NCBI GenBank assembly: GCA_029858505.1
Contig: JAOUEW010000001.1
Coordinates: 434,001 to 498,000 of the forward strand
DNA from: Deltaproteobacteria bacterium
GTDB taxonomy: Bacteria > SAR324 > JACQKK01
Length of the DNA stretch: 64,000 nucleotides
Direction of reading: 5' to 3'
The translations under genes and the position numbers were made by a program. Below are positions 55,929 to 63,787 of this stretch, in pieces. Within the stretch, counting starts at the first letter, position 1; each line of letters starts with the position of its first letter. The notes below the pieces were generated by a model. That model did no database searches and was not told the origin of the DNA. It saw nothing but the letters and a program-made list of their open reading frames with translations.

Positions 55929-56906
55929 TCATTTGGCTTCGTTTTCGGAATAGGCTTCATCGTAGGTGTTGTCCCGCCTAAGGAAACGAGACCCCTGTAA
56001 TTGCAACAATCCTTTCAAGGCTGATTGTATCTTTTTATCCATCATCATCTCATATCCCATGTTTTTGAGGAGTTCCTCATTTCGTGGGATTAAAGCTGAC
56101 ATTTTTTGGGCGAGAAGGTATGCCTCTTCTTTCGTATTGGCCTCCTGGAGTATTTTGTTCTGCTCCTGAATGAGGTTGTCTACTTGTCCTTTAATCTTAT
56201 CCTTGCAAATGTCTTTAGTGAACTTCTCCTCCGGGAAAAGTTTTTGAATAGCCTCCAGTTTCCCTTGGATTCCTTCGTTAAGAGCACCTATGGATAAAAA
56301 ATCCTGATCGTTTATTCTGTTATATGTTTCAAGAAAACTTAGCATTTCCTTGCTTGAAACATAGCCCATGCTTTCGATCTGTTGCTTTAACTGGAGAAGG
56401 TTATCCATGGCTTCTTGGGCCGATTGCGAGTCTGTTGGGTTTTCCTCGTCGTAAAAATAGTTAGGTTTTTTAATCGATAACAGGGGGGTACTAGGTTTTT
56501 TAAACCCCAAAAAATCGGCTTGCGCGCTGATGTCTCCGGTTTCTTTTTTGAGTACCCTTCGTTTTCTCCAGACGGTAGCGACAATTTCTTCCACAAAATA
56601 TATTTCCATTGCCCCTTGCGGAGCGAGGTCCATATAAAAAGCAGACCTCAGTTGTTCAAACGCTTTCGGATCTTCCTTCCCAAAGCCATGTTTGATGATG
56701 GCCTCCTCGGAAAAAAATCCGTTTTGTTCTGCGTTCATTTTGGAAATGTTTTTCCCTCTTGGGGTTTTTGGGCCAGTACTTTTTTTGGCGTTGAGCCGAT
56801 TGGCCGCTATTTTTTCTGGAGATGTTGGCTTCTTTCTGTTTGTTGAAGAAGGATTATCCAGAAGGCTTTTTACAAATGGGATTCCTTTAATTGTAAATTT
56901 ATTCAT
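55929..56906 (-). CDS. Hypothetical protein of the STGPKT/GK family
   Basis: 325 residues. Residues 26-68 carry the pattern ANRLNAKKSTGPKTPRGK...MNAEQNGF, a recurrent N-terminal motif (N-A-x-x-S-T-G-P-x-T-x-x-G-K-x-x-S-x-x-N-A) of an uncharacterised family widespread in high-G+C environmental bacteria, which also keeps a downstream W-R segment (ATVWRKRRVLKKETG here). The rest is a helical, charged protein. G+C is much lower than the chromosome and lysine use is high, so it is horizontally acquired. The next element on the right is the 191-bp repeat array. Function unknown. Confidence 0.8.
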   Translation of the reverse strand: MNKFTIKGIPFVKSLLDNPSSTNRKKPTSPEKIAANRLNAKKSTGPKTPRGKNISKMNAEQNGFFSEEAIIKHGFGKEDPKAFEQLRSAFYMDLAPQGAMEIYFVEEIVATVWRKRRVLKKETGDISAQADFLGFKKPSTPLLSIKKPNYFYDEENPTDSQSAQEAMDNLLQLKQQIESMGYVSSKEMLSFLETYNRINDQDFLSIGALNEGIQGKLEAIQKLFPEEKFTKDICKDKIKGQVDNLIQEQNKILQEANTKEEAYLLAQKMSALIPRNEELLKNMGYEMMMDKKIQSALKGLLQLQGSRFLRRDNTYDEAYSENEAK

Positions 56907-57029
56907 GTTATTACTCCTTAGATGAAGGGGTTACTGTTTGATGGGCCCGTACTTGGGCAACGAGAAATCCATCTGTCGTGTGCAAAAAGAAAATATTCAT
57001 AAAAAATCTCTTTCTGAAAAGATTGGGGG

Positions 57030-59440
57030 TTATGGCCCCTGCGGATCAGGAGCCAAGCGATCTACTGCCTGCGGAACAACCCCAAAACATAAAATTAGTT
57101 ATGGAGTTGCGTCCGCAGTACGGCTGGAGACAATTTCGGGGTGCCCGAAACCGCTCTGTATATATGAGTTTTGGAGATAATTAACTCACCATTCCACCTC
57201 CTTTCTAGTTAGAACTGGGTGTCTGGCTCCTGAAGTGCAGGGGCCAAGCAATCTACTGCCTGCGGAACAACCCCAAAACATAAAATTAGTTTTGGAGTTG
57301 CGCCCGCAGTACGGCTAGAGACAATTTCGGGGTGCCCGAAAACGTTCTGTATATATGAGTTATGCGGATCATTATTCCACCATTACACCTCCTTTCTGAT
57401 TCGAACTGGGTGTCTGGCCCCTGAAGTGCAGGAGCCAAGCAATCTACTGCCTGCGGAACAATCCCAAAACATAAAATTAGTTTTGGAGTTGCGCCCGCAG
57501 TACGGCTAGAGACAATTTCGGGGTGCCCGAAACCGCTCTGTATATATGAGTTTTGGAGATAATTAACCCACCATTCCACCTCCTTTCTAGTTAGAACTGG
57601 GTGTCTGACCCCTGAAGTGCAGGAGCCAAGCAATCTACTGCCTGCGGAGCAACCCCAAAACATAAAATTAGTTTTGGAGTTGTGCTCGCAGTACGGCTGG
57701 AGACAATTTCGGGGTGCCCGAAACCGCTCTGTATATATGAGTTTTGGAAATAATTAACCCACCATTACACCTCCTTTCTAGTTAGAACTGGGTGTCTGGA
57801 TCCTGAAGTGCAGGAGCCAAGCAATCTTCTGCCTGCGGAACAACCCCCAAAACATAAAAATAGTTTTGGAGTTGCGCCCGCAGTACGGCTAGAGACAATT
57901 TCGGGGTGCCCGAAACCGCTCTGTATACATGAGTTTTGTTGATCAGTATTCCACCATTACACCTCCTTTCTGATTCGAACTGGGTGTCTGGCCCCTGAAG
58001 TGCAGGAGCCAAGCGATCTACTGCCTGCGGAACAACCCCAAAACATAAAATTAGTTTTGGAGTTGCGCCCGCAGTACGGCTAGAGACAATTTCGGGGTGC
58101 CCGAAAACGTTCTGTATATATGAGTTATGCGGATCATTATTCCACCATTACACCTCCTTTCTGATTCGAACTGGGTGTCTGGCCCCTGAAGTGCAGGAGC
58201 CAAGCAATCTACTGCCTGCGGAACAATCCCAAAACATAAAATTAGTTTTGGAGTTGCGCCCGCAGTACGGCTGGAGACAATTTCGGGGTGCCCGAAACCG
58301 CTCTGTATATATGAGTTTTGTCGATCAGTATTCCACCATTACACCTACTTTCTAGTTAGAACTGGGTGCCTGGCCCCTGAAGTGCAGGAACCAAGCGATC
58401 TACTGCCTGCGGAACAACCCCAAAACATAAAATTAGTTTTGGAGTTGCGCCCGCAGTACGGCTGGAGACAATTTCGGGGTGCCCGAAACCGCTCTGTATA
58501 TATGAGTTTTGGAGATAATTAACCCACCATTCCACCTCCTTTCTAGTTAGAACTGGGTGCCTGGCCCCTGAAGTGCAGGAACCAAGCGATCTACTGCCTG
58601 CGGAACAACCCCAAAACATAAAAATAGTTTTGGAGTTGCGCCCGCAGTACGGCTGGAGACGATCTCGGGGGCTCCCGAAATCTGTCTACTGTATATGAGA
58701 GATTTTGGAATAATTAACCCACCATTCCACCTCCTTTCTGATTCGAACTGGGTGTCTGACCCCTGAAGTGCAGGAGCCAAGCAATCTACTGCCTGCGGAG
58801 CAACCCCAAAACATAAAATTAGTTTTGGAGTTGCGCCCGCAGTACGGCTGGAGACAATTTCGGGGTGCCCGAAACCGCTCTGTATATATGAGTTTTGGAG
58901 ATAATTAACCCACCATTCCACCTACTTTCTAGTTAGAACTGGGTGTCTGGCCCCTGAAGTGCAGGAGCCAAGCAATCTACTGCCTGCGGAACAACCCCAA
59001 AACATAAAATTAGTTTTGGAATTGCGTCCGCAGTACGGCTGGAGACAATTTCGGGGTGCCCGAAACCGCTCTGTATATATGAGTTTTGTCGATCAGTATT
59101 CCACCATTACACCTACTTTCTAGTTAGAACTGGGTGCCTGGCCCCTGAAGTGCAGGAACCAAGCGATCTACTGCCTGCGGAACAACCCCAAAACATAAAA
59201 ATAGTTTTGGAGTTACGCCCGCAGTACGGCTGGAGACAATTTCGGGGTGCCCGAAACCGCTCTGTATATATGAGTTTTGTCGATCAGTATTCCACCATTA
59301 CACCTACTTTCTAGTTAGAACTGGGTGCCTGGCCCCTGAAGTGCAGGAGCCAAGCAATCTACTGCCTGCGGAACAATCCCAAAACATAAAATTAGTTATG
59401 GAGTTGCGTCCGCAGTACGGCTGGAGATGATTTCGGGGAG
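57030..59440. repeat. Array of about thirteen 191-bp tandem repeats
   Basis: Units anchored at GCCAAGC(A/G)ATCT start at 57052, 57243, 57434, 57625, 57816, 58008, 58199, 58390, 58581, 58776, 58967, 59158 and 59349; the period is 191 bp in ten of the twelve intervals (192 and 195 once each). Conserved hairpins per unit: CCAAAAC/GTTTTGG with an outer TGCGG/CCGCA stem, TTTCGGG-gtg-CCCGAAA, and TGGC-c-CCTG-aagtg-CAGG-a-GCCA. Each unit also has CACCTCCTTTCT (or CACCTACTTTCT), which is AAAGGAGGTG on the minus strand. One segment of about 45 bp occurs in at least three alternating types, while the rest is nearly constant. 191 is not divisible by three, so a continuous protein repeat is excluded. No unique spacers. 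The first unit's left flank and the thirteenth unit's right flank are degenerate. Confidence 0.95.
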
Positions 59441-59652
59441 GGAATTTAAATGTGAGCGGAGGGGATGTTGATGTTGATGGTGTGGGTTTGGGGAAACGGT
59501 GGCTTATCCAGGATGGATCCCGGATATAAATATTGGGACTTCACCACATGGGGGGCATGCTTGAAGAGATGACAGTCTGGATGACTTGATGGGGGCGGGC
59601 GTGTCGGGGAGTTGCGATTGTGAAGGGGAGAAGGAGACGGGATAAGCCCCCC

Positions 59653-60495
59653 CTATCCCTTTTCACCCCTCACCTTCCCCATGGTTAGGACCGAGTCCGT
59701 CAAGTCTTTCCACTTGATGCCTTTCAGTTCTTCTTCGGTCACCAGGTTATAGCGTTTAAAGGCGCTATCGGTCTTGTGTCCAGACATGGCCATGATGGCG
59801 AAGTGGTCGTTTCCGGCTAGGCGAAGATTGTTGATGGCGCAGTGCCGCAGGTCATGAAAGGTGAAATCCCCCAGCCCGGCGCGGGCCACGGCGGCAGAGT
59901 AGCCTTTACGATAATTATTGAAGGCCCGGCCATTGGGAAGCACAAACACCCGTTCCCCAAAAAAACGGGAAGGCAATTCTTTGAAGATCGCCAGCAGCCG
60001 TGGGTGCAATGGCACGATTCGACCGGTTTTATTTTTGGTGCGGGCCCCGCTCAGGCGGATGATGCCAGTCACCAAGTCTACCTCACTCCAACGCAGCTTG
60101 ATAATTTCAGAGGCCCGCATGGCCGTGTACCAAGCGGTTAGCACCACCGGCTTCAGGTGATCCGGGCAAGCCTCCAAAAGCCGGTCAAACTCGGCTTGAC
60201 CCAGCACCCTTTCGCGGACGTTATGCTCGGGAAGCCGTTTGATTTTTTCCACCGGGTTAGACTCCAGTCGGCCCATCTGCACAAACACATTCAGCATGGC
60301 ATGCAAGTAGGCCAGCTCTCGGTTGATGGTGGCCGGGCGCATGAGGGTACCCCGGCATGACACATCCGCCAGGCGCTTTTGCTTGTAATTCTCCAGATGA
60401 GCCGGGGTCAGATCCGACACCACCATGGAGCGCCCCAGGAAGTTGGAGAACACAAAATGAAAATTAGCGATGTGGCAAGGAAAACGGACTTGCAC
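59653..60495 (-). CDS. Tyrosine recombinase/integrase, probably truncated at the N-terminus
   Basis: 280 residues at most; homology begins near MVVSDLTPAHLENYKQKR (ATG 60426), so about 257 residues may be real. The C-terminal catalytic domain is complete: R in TAMRASEIIKLRW, K in the beta-hairpin TKNKTGR, HxxR in HDLRH, H in GHKTDS and the nucleophile Y in KRYNLV. The N-terminal arm-binding domain and half the SAM-like core-binding domain are missing, and the frame's first 23 codons overlap a separate HTH gene, which indicates a 5' deletion or fusion. It is the natural candidate for integration of the island at tRNA-Met. Confidence 0.8.
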   Translation of the reverse strand: MQVRFPCHIANFHFVFSNFLGRSMVVSDLTPAHLENYKQKRLADVSCRGTLMRPATINRELAYLHAMLNVFVQMGRLESNPVEKIKRLPEHNVRERVLGQAEFDRLLEACPDHLKPVVLTAWYTAMRASEIIKLRWSEVDLVTGIIRLSGARTKNKTGRIVPLHPRLLAIFKELPSRFFGERVFVLPNGRAFNNYRKGYSAAVARAGLGDFTFHDLRHCAINNLRLAGNDHFAIMAMSGHKTDSAFKRYNLVTEEELKGIKWKDLTDSVLTMGKVRGEKG

Positions 60496-60624
60496 CGGAA
60501 CACCATCACCATGCTTTATAACGAAACAGCCGTCAGGGTCGACATCGTGACCATTGACCGGCTGTGTAAACTATTCAATTGCGGGGTGGGGGATTTATTC
60601 GAATTCAAGCAGGACGAAGGCTAG
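60457..60624 (+). CDS. Small XRE-type helix-turn-helix regulator
   Basis: 55 residues from ATG 60457, preceded by GGAG at eight bases. SDVARKTDLHRNTITMLYNETAVRVDIVTIDRLCKLFNCGVGDLFEF matches short Cro/CI-like regulators of the YozG type. Helix 1 of the usual domain is largely absent because the frame begins at what is normally residue 12-15, so the protein may be shortened. It overlaps the 5' end of the integrase frame on the opposite strand by 39 bp. Confidence 0.65.
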   Translation: MKISDVARKTDLHRNTITMLYNETAVRVDIVTIDRLCKLFNCGVGDLFEFKQDEG

Positions 60625-60647
60625 GGAGGGAGACTGTTACCAACACG

Positions 60648-61025
60648 CTAGACCTCATACACGTTTGCTTTCTGACGCCAATCGCCAGAAGGGATCACCT
60701 TGTAAGAGGGGAGCTTCAGGTTGAGCAGGTAAATTTCCGCACTGTGGCTGGAGGCCAACTGAATGGGCGTGCGGCGGTAAAAATCGGGGTGGCCCTCCAG
60801 CCTGTCCAAATTTCGGAGGATGTCTTCGTCCACCTCGTACAGCTCTCCATAGACGGCCGTGGTGCCCCGCGTGATGACGGCGGGATAGGCGCCCAAATCC
60901 ACCAGGGTGTAATGGGGGGGCGTCAGGTCTTCTTGCACAAAACGCCCCTTGGCAATCAACCGGTGATTGCTCATTCCGCGCATCAGGGAGCCATACACAA
61001 AAATGTGGAACACTTCTTCGCTCAT
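60648..61025 (-). CDS. Gamma-glutamylcyclotransferase-like protein (AIG2/GGCT fold), first copy
   Basis: 125 residues with GGAGAG seven bases before the ATG. FHIFVYGSLMRGMSNHRLI is the substrate-binding YGSL motif of the family; VDLGAYPAVI, VYGELYEVDEDILRNLDRLEGHPDFYRR includes the expected catalytic Glu region. It would act on gamma-glutamyl peptides or amines to release 5-oxoproline, or be a non-enzymatic member. Last gene of a four-gene co-directional cluster (48 bp after the unknown gene). Confidence 0.88.
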   Translation of the reverse strand: MSEEVFHIFVYGSLMRGMSNHRLIAKGRFVQEDLTPPHYTLVDLGAYPAVITRGTTAVYGELYEVDEDILRNLDRLEGHPDFYRRTPIQLASSHSAEIYLLNLKLPSYKVIPSGDWRQKANVYEV

Positions 61026-61073
61026 GGCATTCTCTCCATTCTAGGGTTGATCCATTCGGTGGTTTACAGGGGG

Positions 61074-61979
61074 TCAATCCACCACCCAGCCGTCATCCAT
61101 CATGTCTTCGATGGTTTGGTACTCATACATTTTTGGCTCATGGTCGACAGGCATTATCACGTGAACCCGATATTTCCGATCTAAGACATCCAACACCGAG
61201 ATTTCTCCCCATTTTTGGTAAGTTTCATGCTTCATCGGCACCATGCTGCTTATACACACGGGGTTGTCAAAAAAGTCTCGCGTATTCTGCCGTGAATGTT
61301 CTGGCCATTTCGACGTATCGAACACGAGCTCCTGCTTTGTTTCTTTTTTGGCTTCTTTCTCCTTCTTTTTTCTTTTGGGGCGGGTTGCTTTTTGCTTAGC
61401 GGCGGGCGGAGCCCCGGCCTCCCACTCGCGCATCGCGCCGTCCATGGAACCTTCCTCGCGGACGAACATGGGGGTCAGCACCTCTACGTTGCGCAGGTCA
61501 AGTTCGCGAACAAACTGAATAAACTCCCGGATGGTATCGTCTCCCACGTCCACCCCTCCTATCCGAAAGGTGGAGGACCCCAGGAAGATGGCCACCAACT
61601 TGATCCAGTTCCCGCGAAGGCTTTCCATGTTGCTCAGGTAAAGCCCCGCCAAGTCGATCGACATCGTCTTATCCGTGCCGGATCCCCCCCATTTATCGAT
61701 GTCTTCGCATTTTAATAACTCACGGGCCATGCTTCTGATCTTCTCATCCCTGATGACATACAGAGAAACCATCAGCAGCAGGTCTTCGATGATGAAGTCT
61801 GGATGGGAAAACCAATAATACGTTTTTGCTACCTCCTTCCAGCTCCCCGCATAAAGTGGATGTTCCAGCAGCCACACGCCTTTGTCGTCGAAAAAGGTGA
61901 ACAAAGCGTCCGGGTGCAAGCCATCTCCAGAGAAGCTGTTGCCCCTACCCGCCATTACCATGAATCGGCTTTGTGACAT
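61074..61979 (-). CDS. Hypothetical protein between two GGCT-like genes
   Basis: 301 residues with AAAGGAGAG five bases before the ATG. No family recognised. Residues 1-180 are predicted alpha/beta and mostly soluble; a Lys/Glu-rich linker (about 200-220, KRKKKEKEAKKETKQ) separates a C-terminal domain of about 80 residues (HSRQNTRDFFDNPVCISSMVP...YQTIEDMMDDGWVVD). No signal peptide or membrane helix. It is a conserved member of the operon by position (148 bp after GGCT copy two, 48 bp before copy one). Confidence 0.75.
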   Translation of the reverse strand: MSQSRFMVMAGRGNSFSGDGLHPDALFTFFDDKGVWLLEHPLYAGSWKEVAKTYYWFSHPDFIIEDLLLMVSLYVIRDEKIRSMARELLKCEDIDKWGGSGTDKTMSIDLAGLYLSNMESLRGNWIKLVAIFLGSSTFRIGGVDVGDDTIREFIQFVRELDLRNVEVLTPMFVREEGSMDGAMREWEAGAPPAAKQKATRPKRKKKEKEAKKETKQELVFDTSKWPEHSRQNTRDFFDNPVCISSMVPMKHETYQKWGEISVLDVLDRKYRVHVIMPVDHEPKMYEYQTIEDMMDDGWVVD

Positions 61980-62127
61980 GGAACTCTCCTTTCGTGATGG
62001 AATATGTGGGCCCTTAAGCGCCCTCTGATATATAAATCATATACGATGTGTTGGACAGAATAAGTCCAATGTATTTTAGGCATAAATGGCGGCGAGAGCA
62101 GCACAATAAAGCGGAGCCTGGGGGGAT

Positions 62128-62568
62128 TTATGCCGGCAAAATTTCACCCAACGGGCCAAGGCCCCAGTCTATGTACCCCTGTCGCACAATTTCCACATAA
62201 CCTTGTGGTCGAGGTCCATTGCGATTTGAAATCACATAGGTCAGGCATTCATAGGTTTTTCCGTCCGCGCCCACCACCTTCACCGTTGTTTGCCGGTAAG
62301 AATTCGGAACGCCCTCTCTGCGATCCAGTTTTCTTCGCTGTTCTGCCGTAATGCCATAAATCGCACCGGGGGTTTGTTTCCCAGGGGCGGGAACAAGGGT
62401 GCATGTGGAAGGAAAGGTGAGTTTAAAGTCGTGCAACACAGCCGTTTGCACCTCTTCCACCTTCCCAAGGCGCGTCTTCATTTGCGATTTATTTAGATTG
62501 GACCCGTAGGCAAAGTACAACCAATCTCGGGGGTCATCATTCGGTATCGTGAGCATGGGTAAAGTCAT
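62128..62568 (-). CDS. Gamma-glutamylcyclotransferase-like protein, second copy
   Basis: 146 residues with AGGAGT eight bases before the start. DWLYFAYGSNLNKSQMKTRL is the YGSN substrate loop typical of gamma-glutamylcyclotransferases, followed by FPSTCTLVPAPGKQTPGAIYGITAEQRRKLDRREG, where the Glu after RR is in the catalytic position. It is only distantly similar to the copy at 60648, so the two are not a recent duplication. Lies 52 bp after the WYL regulator and is probably co-transcribed with it. Confidence 0.88.
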   Translation of the reverse strand: MTLPMLTIPNDDPRDWLYFAYGSNLNKSQMKTRLGKVEEVQTAVLHDFKLTFPSTCTLVPAPGKQTPGAIYGITAEQRRKLDRREGVPNSYRQTTVKVVGADGKTYECLTYVISNRNGPRPQGYVEIVRQGYIDWGLGPLGEILPA

Positions 62569-62620
62569 CGGCTAGACTCCTGTTGGTGGGGGGTTAACGA
62601 TTGGGTGAGCGTTACGCGCT

Positions 62621-63637
62621 TTAATATTGCTTCGCGGCGGCTTTCAGGGTGGTAACCACCTCGGCCTTTAAGTCTGGGGGGCCCAGCACTTCGCAATCTG
62701 CTCCCCAGCTTAAAATCCAGCGCACAATTTCAACGCGCCCGCTGGCCGTAAAACTCAGGGTGATCTTTCCATCTTTGTTTTGGGTGATTTTCTGGCTGTC
62801 ATGCCAATGGCGTTCCCGCACATAAGGGGCCTTGTCGGCAATAAAACGCAACATCACCTTTAGGGGTTTTCCATCATCTAAAATCCGAAAGGCCTGCTGT
62901 TTCTTCGTGGCGATTTCGTTTTCGATGTCCTTCTTTCGAAAAAAACTACCCCCTTCCTTGCTGGCAGACGCCATGCGTTCGATGGCAAACAACCGCACGC
63001 CTTTGCGCTGGGGAACAAATGCGAACACATAAAGCCCGCCATCAAATTCCGTCATTTGGTAGGGATGGATGATGTATTCCTCCGGGTCTTTGCCATTCAT
63101 CCCTTTGTATTGAATGCTGCACACTTGGTTTGTGGCCAACGCCGCCATGAGGGTGGCAATGACTGTGCGTTTCCCTTCATAGGATTTATAGGCTTTGGTA
63201 AAACCCGTAAGGCTGGTTTTCAGCTGATGGATGTCAATGGCGTCGGCCCCCAATGCGTTGGATATTTTCTTGAATATTTCATTTTTGGTTGCCGCGTTTT
63301 CCACCTGAGTAAGCCCCGCCATCAAAGAAAAGAGGATGTAGAATTCTTCTTTGTTGAGGGCGATAATGTTGAGCGGTTCGTTGTTTTTCCCGATGGGGGA
63401 TCGAATGCGAATATTTTCCCCGATGTTGCCATCCTCATCACTGTCATACTGCACTCCAAATTCCGTCAAGACGTCCAAATATCGTTTGATCTGCTTGGTG
63501 CTCAATTCCAGTTCATCGGCCAGTGACTGGCGCGTGGCCCTACCTCCGCGGATGGCCTTAAAAATCCCACTCACGTTGTAAAGAACTTTGAGCGTGCCGG
63601 AGTGCCTGGGTTCGTTTCGTCTTTTCTGGGGTGCCAT
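62621..63637 (-). CDS. WYL domain transcriptional regulator
   Basis: 338 residues from ATG 63637, with GAGAGGAAAC just upstream. An N-terminal winged helix-turn-helix (VSGIFKAIRGGRATRQSLADELELSTKQIKRYLDVLTEFG) is followed by a WYL ligand-binding domain (SIQYKGMNGKDPEEYIIHPYQMTEFDGGLYVFAFVPQR) and a C-terminal WCX-type extension ending LSWGADCEVLGPPDLKAEVV. WYL regulators sense nucleic acids or nucleotides and often control phage-defence or DNA-damage genes. It heads a co-directional cluster with two GGCT-like genes, so it probably regulates them. Confidence 0.9.
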   Translation of the reverse strand: MAPQKRRNEPRHSGTLKVLYNVSGIFKAIRGGRATRQSLADELELSTKQIKRYLDVLTEFGVQYDSDEDGNIGENIRIRSPIGKNNEPLNIIALNKEEFYILFSLMAGLTQVENAATKNEIFKKISNALGADAIDIHQLKTSLTGFTKAYKSYEGKRTVIATLMAALATNQVCSIQYKGMNGKDPEEYIIHPYQMTEFDGGLYVFAFVPQRKGVRLFAIERMASASKEGGSFFRKKDIENEIATKKQQAFRILDDGKPLKVMLRFIADKAPYVRERHWHDSQKITQNKDGKITLSFTASGRVEIVRWILSWGADCEVLGPPDLKAEVVTTLKAAAKQY

Positions 63638-63787
63638 GTTTCCTCTCAATTCCTGGGTGGATGGTCTTATTCTGTCCATAGCCTTCTGTATCGTCTTTTA
63701 AGGGGCGAATCAACTTTAATCCAATTCGCCCGGAAAATTGGCCGCCCTATACCAGGCCTTTGATCCTTCACTTAACGAGGAACCACC

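Noticed and set aside
57205-59310. 16S rRNA fragment, because of CACCTCCTTTCT
   Set aside because: Only about 12 bases match the 16S 3' end; the flanking sequence is unlike rRNA.
57030-59440. CRISPR array
   Set aside because: Units are 191 bp and conserved along nearly their full length; there are no short repeats with unique spacers and no cas genes.
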